DNA of 64,000 bases, from the NCBI GenBank assembly GCA_022749755.1, contig CM040450.1, positions 937,452-1,001,451 on the forward strand, in the 5' to 3' direction. Shown here one piece after another: positions 60,976-64,000 of this stretch. Positions within the stretch are counted from its first letter, which is position 1. Each line of letters begins with the position of its first letter. This stretch comes from Azadirachta indica. Taxonomy: Eukaryota; Streptophyta; Magnoliopsida; Sapindales; Meliaceae. The translations under genes were made by a program, and so were the position numbers. Below the pieces are notes generated by a model. It was not told where the DNA came from. It ran no database searches and saw only the letters and a list, made by a program, of their open reading frames with translations.

Positions 60976-61541
60976 GAAAGCATAAGAATACTTTGTAATC
61001 AATTTCACACACTTGGTATCACACAGTATCTAGATTGTTTCATTAACGTTCCTAATTTTTAGCACGTTCGAAACTGTAATTTTATGTTTATTCCGCAAAA
61101 TTCAAAAAAATTGAAAGTTTCTGCAGTTTCGATCAGAAGGTAAAAAGTAGTTTCGATCACATGTAGTTTTAGTTCATGATCAAAACTGCAGTTTCGAAAT
61201 CTCATGAATTTGAAAGAAACTGATAGTATATTAATTAATTTTATTTGTTTTAGTGGGGAAACCTGCATATGTAAACATCGTACAATGATACAGACAAAAT
61301 ATGTAAAAGTAATATCAGCAAAGCAATAAAAGAGTTCAAAATAAACAGATAACATTATATTTGTGAGCGCAAATCATAAAATTCAAAAAGAACAACACAT
61401 ATTTCAAGTAAATAAAGTGGTCCAAATAATGCAAACATTTAATGTCTCAGTTTGCATTTGATATTTTGTTGATTTGGAAGTGCATAACTATAAAAATAAA
61501 TTAAAAAAACCCTTACATATGCTTAAATTGAACACATGTCA
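60976..61541. other. Spacer between ULP repeats and transposase
   Basis: AT-rich; it contains scattered tttcgatca/tgatcaaaact motifs related to the tandem array up to about 61,200 and nothing else recognised. Confidence 0.5.
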
Positions 61542-64000
61542 TTAACCATGGTGGAGAGGAATAGAATTTTTGCAAGTGGCACGATTATGTCCAACTTGTT
61601 GACACTTGGAACAAGTTCTACGAACAACTTCCTCTTTCATAGAAGGAATTCGCTATTTCTTAGGTCGACCAGAAGGAGGGCATTGTCTGGGTGGATTGAC
61701 ATTGATTTCTCGTACTTCATTTGGGATCACCTAATCGATATCATTCCCAACTGGATGAATAGATTCTGCATATGCATTCATCCAAGCGTTAGTAGTATAG
61801 TAGTGTGCGCACAACGAATTATGAGAAAAGCGAATATGTCTGCACGCTGCAAAAGCGTGAGCACACGGGAGTTGCTGCAGGTCAAATTGTCGGCAACTAC
61901 ATGTCTTATCTTGTAGATGTACAACCTCAACAACACCACGAAGTTTAATTTCAAATTCGAAACGTGACACTGGATGCACAGTCATGGAACGGGACTTCTC
62001 TAATTCTAAATCAATCACCTTTTGAGTGGCCTCAATCAGATAGGCATTTCTCGTTAAAGCCTCTTCCCTACGCTCGTAAAACCATTTTTGCACAAGTGAC
62101 CTAATATGCTCAACTAACGCAGTAATGGGTAGCCTTCGAGCGCTTTTCAACAATGCTTTCATACTCTCAGCAATATTGGTTGTCATTAGGTCATACCGTC
62201 GAGATGGAAAATATGCTCTTGCCTATCTATTAAGTCCAACCTCGTTTTCTAAGTAGTCAGTTACTGCCAGATGCATCCTCCTTATATTTTGTAAATATTC
62301 GTTACACTCAGTTATTCGATAAGCCTTTGCAGCACAAAAGTATGCAGCCAAGAATGTCTCTATTTGTTGTGATCGCATCTTGTACTTTACCTTCACATTT
62401 CCAGATATGTGATAAGAACAAAAACCATGGGCTACCTCTGAGAATATCGTGGCTACAGCCTTCTCAATGCTATTGTGTTGATCTGATATGAATACCAAAT
62501 TCTCTACTGGCTCAATCGCTTCTTTAAGCTTTACTAAAAACCATTCTCATGACACATCGTTCTCTAAATCGGCAACACTAAAACCAACAGGATAAATTTT
62601 GTCATTTCCATCTAATGTAGCTGCCACGAACAATGTCCCTCTGTACATTCCCTTCAGGAACGTACCATCAATGACGAGAACAAGAGTATTGTGCTGCGAA
62701 ATCCTCGAATGCATGGCCCTAGTGTCATAAAGAAATATAGGAAATTGCCATCAACATCTTTCTGAATCGCTGTTGCTGTCCCAGAATTTTTTTCCCCTAA
62801 CACATGACAATACAACAGAAGTCCCTTGAACGACTCGGATGGATCGCCATACACGAGCTTTAATGCATGTTCCTTGCTTCGCTATGACGTCATATACCTT
62901 AAGCAAACCCCATAATCATTGTGAACATCGTCACGAATATTCCTAGTAGTGTAAATTCTACTAGCATCTGTAAACGTATCCTTGATTAATTCTCCTATTA
63001 ACCGAGTTGATGCTTGCCGATGGCCATCCTACAATTCTTCGTTTTGACATGTATGGACTAAATTCATGCGAGACACTCTCCAATACGTATCATTGTTCTT
63101 CTTTGTAGCTCTAACTCGCCATTCACATCCCTTAATAATACACTTGGCCTCAAACTAATCTGTTGATGATTTGTAAACCTTGAACTGAAAGTGGTTCCTT
63201 AATGCCATTAAACCTAATTTGTCTCAAAGTTCTTGCTTCGTATTAAAAATCTGTCCCACACAAACATTACCTAATCCCGTACTTGAGGATGTTGAAGTTG
63301 TTGGCATTGTAATACATAGCGTAACAGGAGACAACCACCAAATAAATTGATTTGAAGTAGATGGAGCTGTTGCTAAGCTATTAATTTGACCAGGCCTAAA
63401 ATCACAACCTTTCGTGCCCTCGGTATCTTCGACTACGATATTTCTTCTTTCTTCACACTGATTGGTAGTATGATTGCCACCAATATCCAGTTGATAACCA
63501 TGATAATCATTATCATTATCTTCATTGTATCGAGGAGGAGAATTGCCTCCATATATGGGGGTCACATCATCAGCAAATAAATTACAATGTTGTGTAGGTA
63601 TTTCATGGCCTTCACTTGGTTGGGAGTAATTATCTGCTAGGCCTTGACCTTTATATTAAAATTCTGTATTGTAGTGGAAATTTGGTGATGTTGCAGGAAG
63701 TGTATCATTCACTTGATTACTTCCACTCAAAGACTTAAACTGGGTTGGTATTGTAGGGACTCCACTTGTTATACCATGATTAAAAACTTATGGCCTTATT
63801 TATTCTCTACTACTTGCACGATCTAGCGTGATGTATAATGGACAATAACCTCTTTTACTCGTCATGTACAGGTTATTAGCAGTCATAAACGCTCGAAAGT
63901 CAAATTCGTTAGTAATATCTGCGGCCAACCGCCTTCCTTCTGGTTCTATACACAACTAATATATTGTCCTTATCCTAATAATATATTTGGGAGTAATATC
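61542..64000 (-). pseudogene. mudrA: mudrA-type transposase of a Mutator-like element, multiple stops, cut by window end
   Basis: Read on the minus strand from the window edge: an N-terminal region with CIEPEGRRLAADITNEFDF; the MuDR DNA-binding part with VGQIFNTKQEL, FEAKCIIKGCEWRVRA and YWRVSRMNLVHTC; the DDE core with VIDGTFLKGMYRGTLFVAA, then VFISDQHNSIEKA, then GFCSYHISGNVKVKY; the conserved MTTNIAESMKALL; a SWIM finger CSCRQFDLQQLPCAHAF; and a terminal CX2CX4HX4C knuckle CSKCQQVGHNRATC. The stop is at 61,542. At least 10 in-frame stops (for example 63,224, 63,155, 63,029, 62,882, 62,547, 62,223 and 61,731) and one frameshift near 62,690 inactivate it. The frame is open at 64,000, so the start lies outside. 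No intron is needed. Confidence 0.92.

Overview
This is AT-rich nuclear DNA of a flowering plant, almost certainly a eudicot. It has plant introns, plant LTR retrotransposons with initiator-tRNA-Met and tRNA-Asp type primer sites, plastid-DNA insertions, and hAT, CACTA and Mutator-like DNA transposons. The species cannot be named from the sequence. Most of the window is old, nested, decayed transposable-element DNA. The only host-type gene that looks complete is a small secreted X8/CBM43 protein gene at about 37.6-38.1 kb.

Layout. 0-7 kb: AT-rich DNA, a decayed 45-50 bp minisatellite split by a 477 bp hAT-type MITE, a hAT transposase C-terminus, and further hAT ends. 8-20.5 kb: minus-strand Ty3/gypsy (Athila-like) LTRs and 3' internal sequence. 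One LTR is interrupted by about 1.2 kb that contains a shuffled plastid-DNA mosaic (rps3, rpoB, rpoC2). A foldback MITE and a CACTA transposase remnant also lie here. 20.5-23.9 kb: a plus-strand Athila-like LTR, primer site, decayed gag and a second LTR start. 24-25.7 kb and 40.2-41.8 kb: two divergent, oppositely oriented copies of a repeat encoding GRF-type zinc fingers. 25.8-31.4 kb: a minus-strand SIRE/Maximus-like copia derivative with gag, a long 3' region rich in polypurine tracts and one LTR, but no pol. 31.44-34.26 kb and 47.40-50.25 kb: the two arms of a 2.8 kb inverted repeat enclosing 13.1 kb that holds the X8 gene. 42.2-46.7 kb: a TIR element, a plus-strand Athila LTR with gag, a copia gag fragment, and an LTR with an unknown ORF. 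50.3-50.9 kb: a second copia gag fragment. 51.9-55.6 kb: four ordered exons of a monodehydroascorbate reductase gene, lacking both ends. 57.9-64 kb: a Mutator-like element of the ULP-bearing (Kaonashi-like) type, with a Ulp1/C48 peptidase gene on the plus strand converging on a mudrA transposase on the minus strand. About 104 bp palindromic tandem repeats lie between them. The transposase carries many stop codons and runs off the window end.

I see no CRISPR array, rRNA, tRNA, bacterial operon or virus gene cassette. The most unusual structures are the convergent ULP/mudrA element with its spacer repeats, the shuffled plastid mosaic inside an LTR, the large inverted repeat around the X8 gene, and the partial MDHAR gene between a copia break and the MULE. 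Domain calls come from reading translations by eye; no database search was run.
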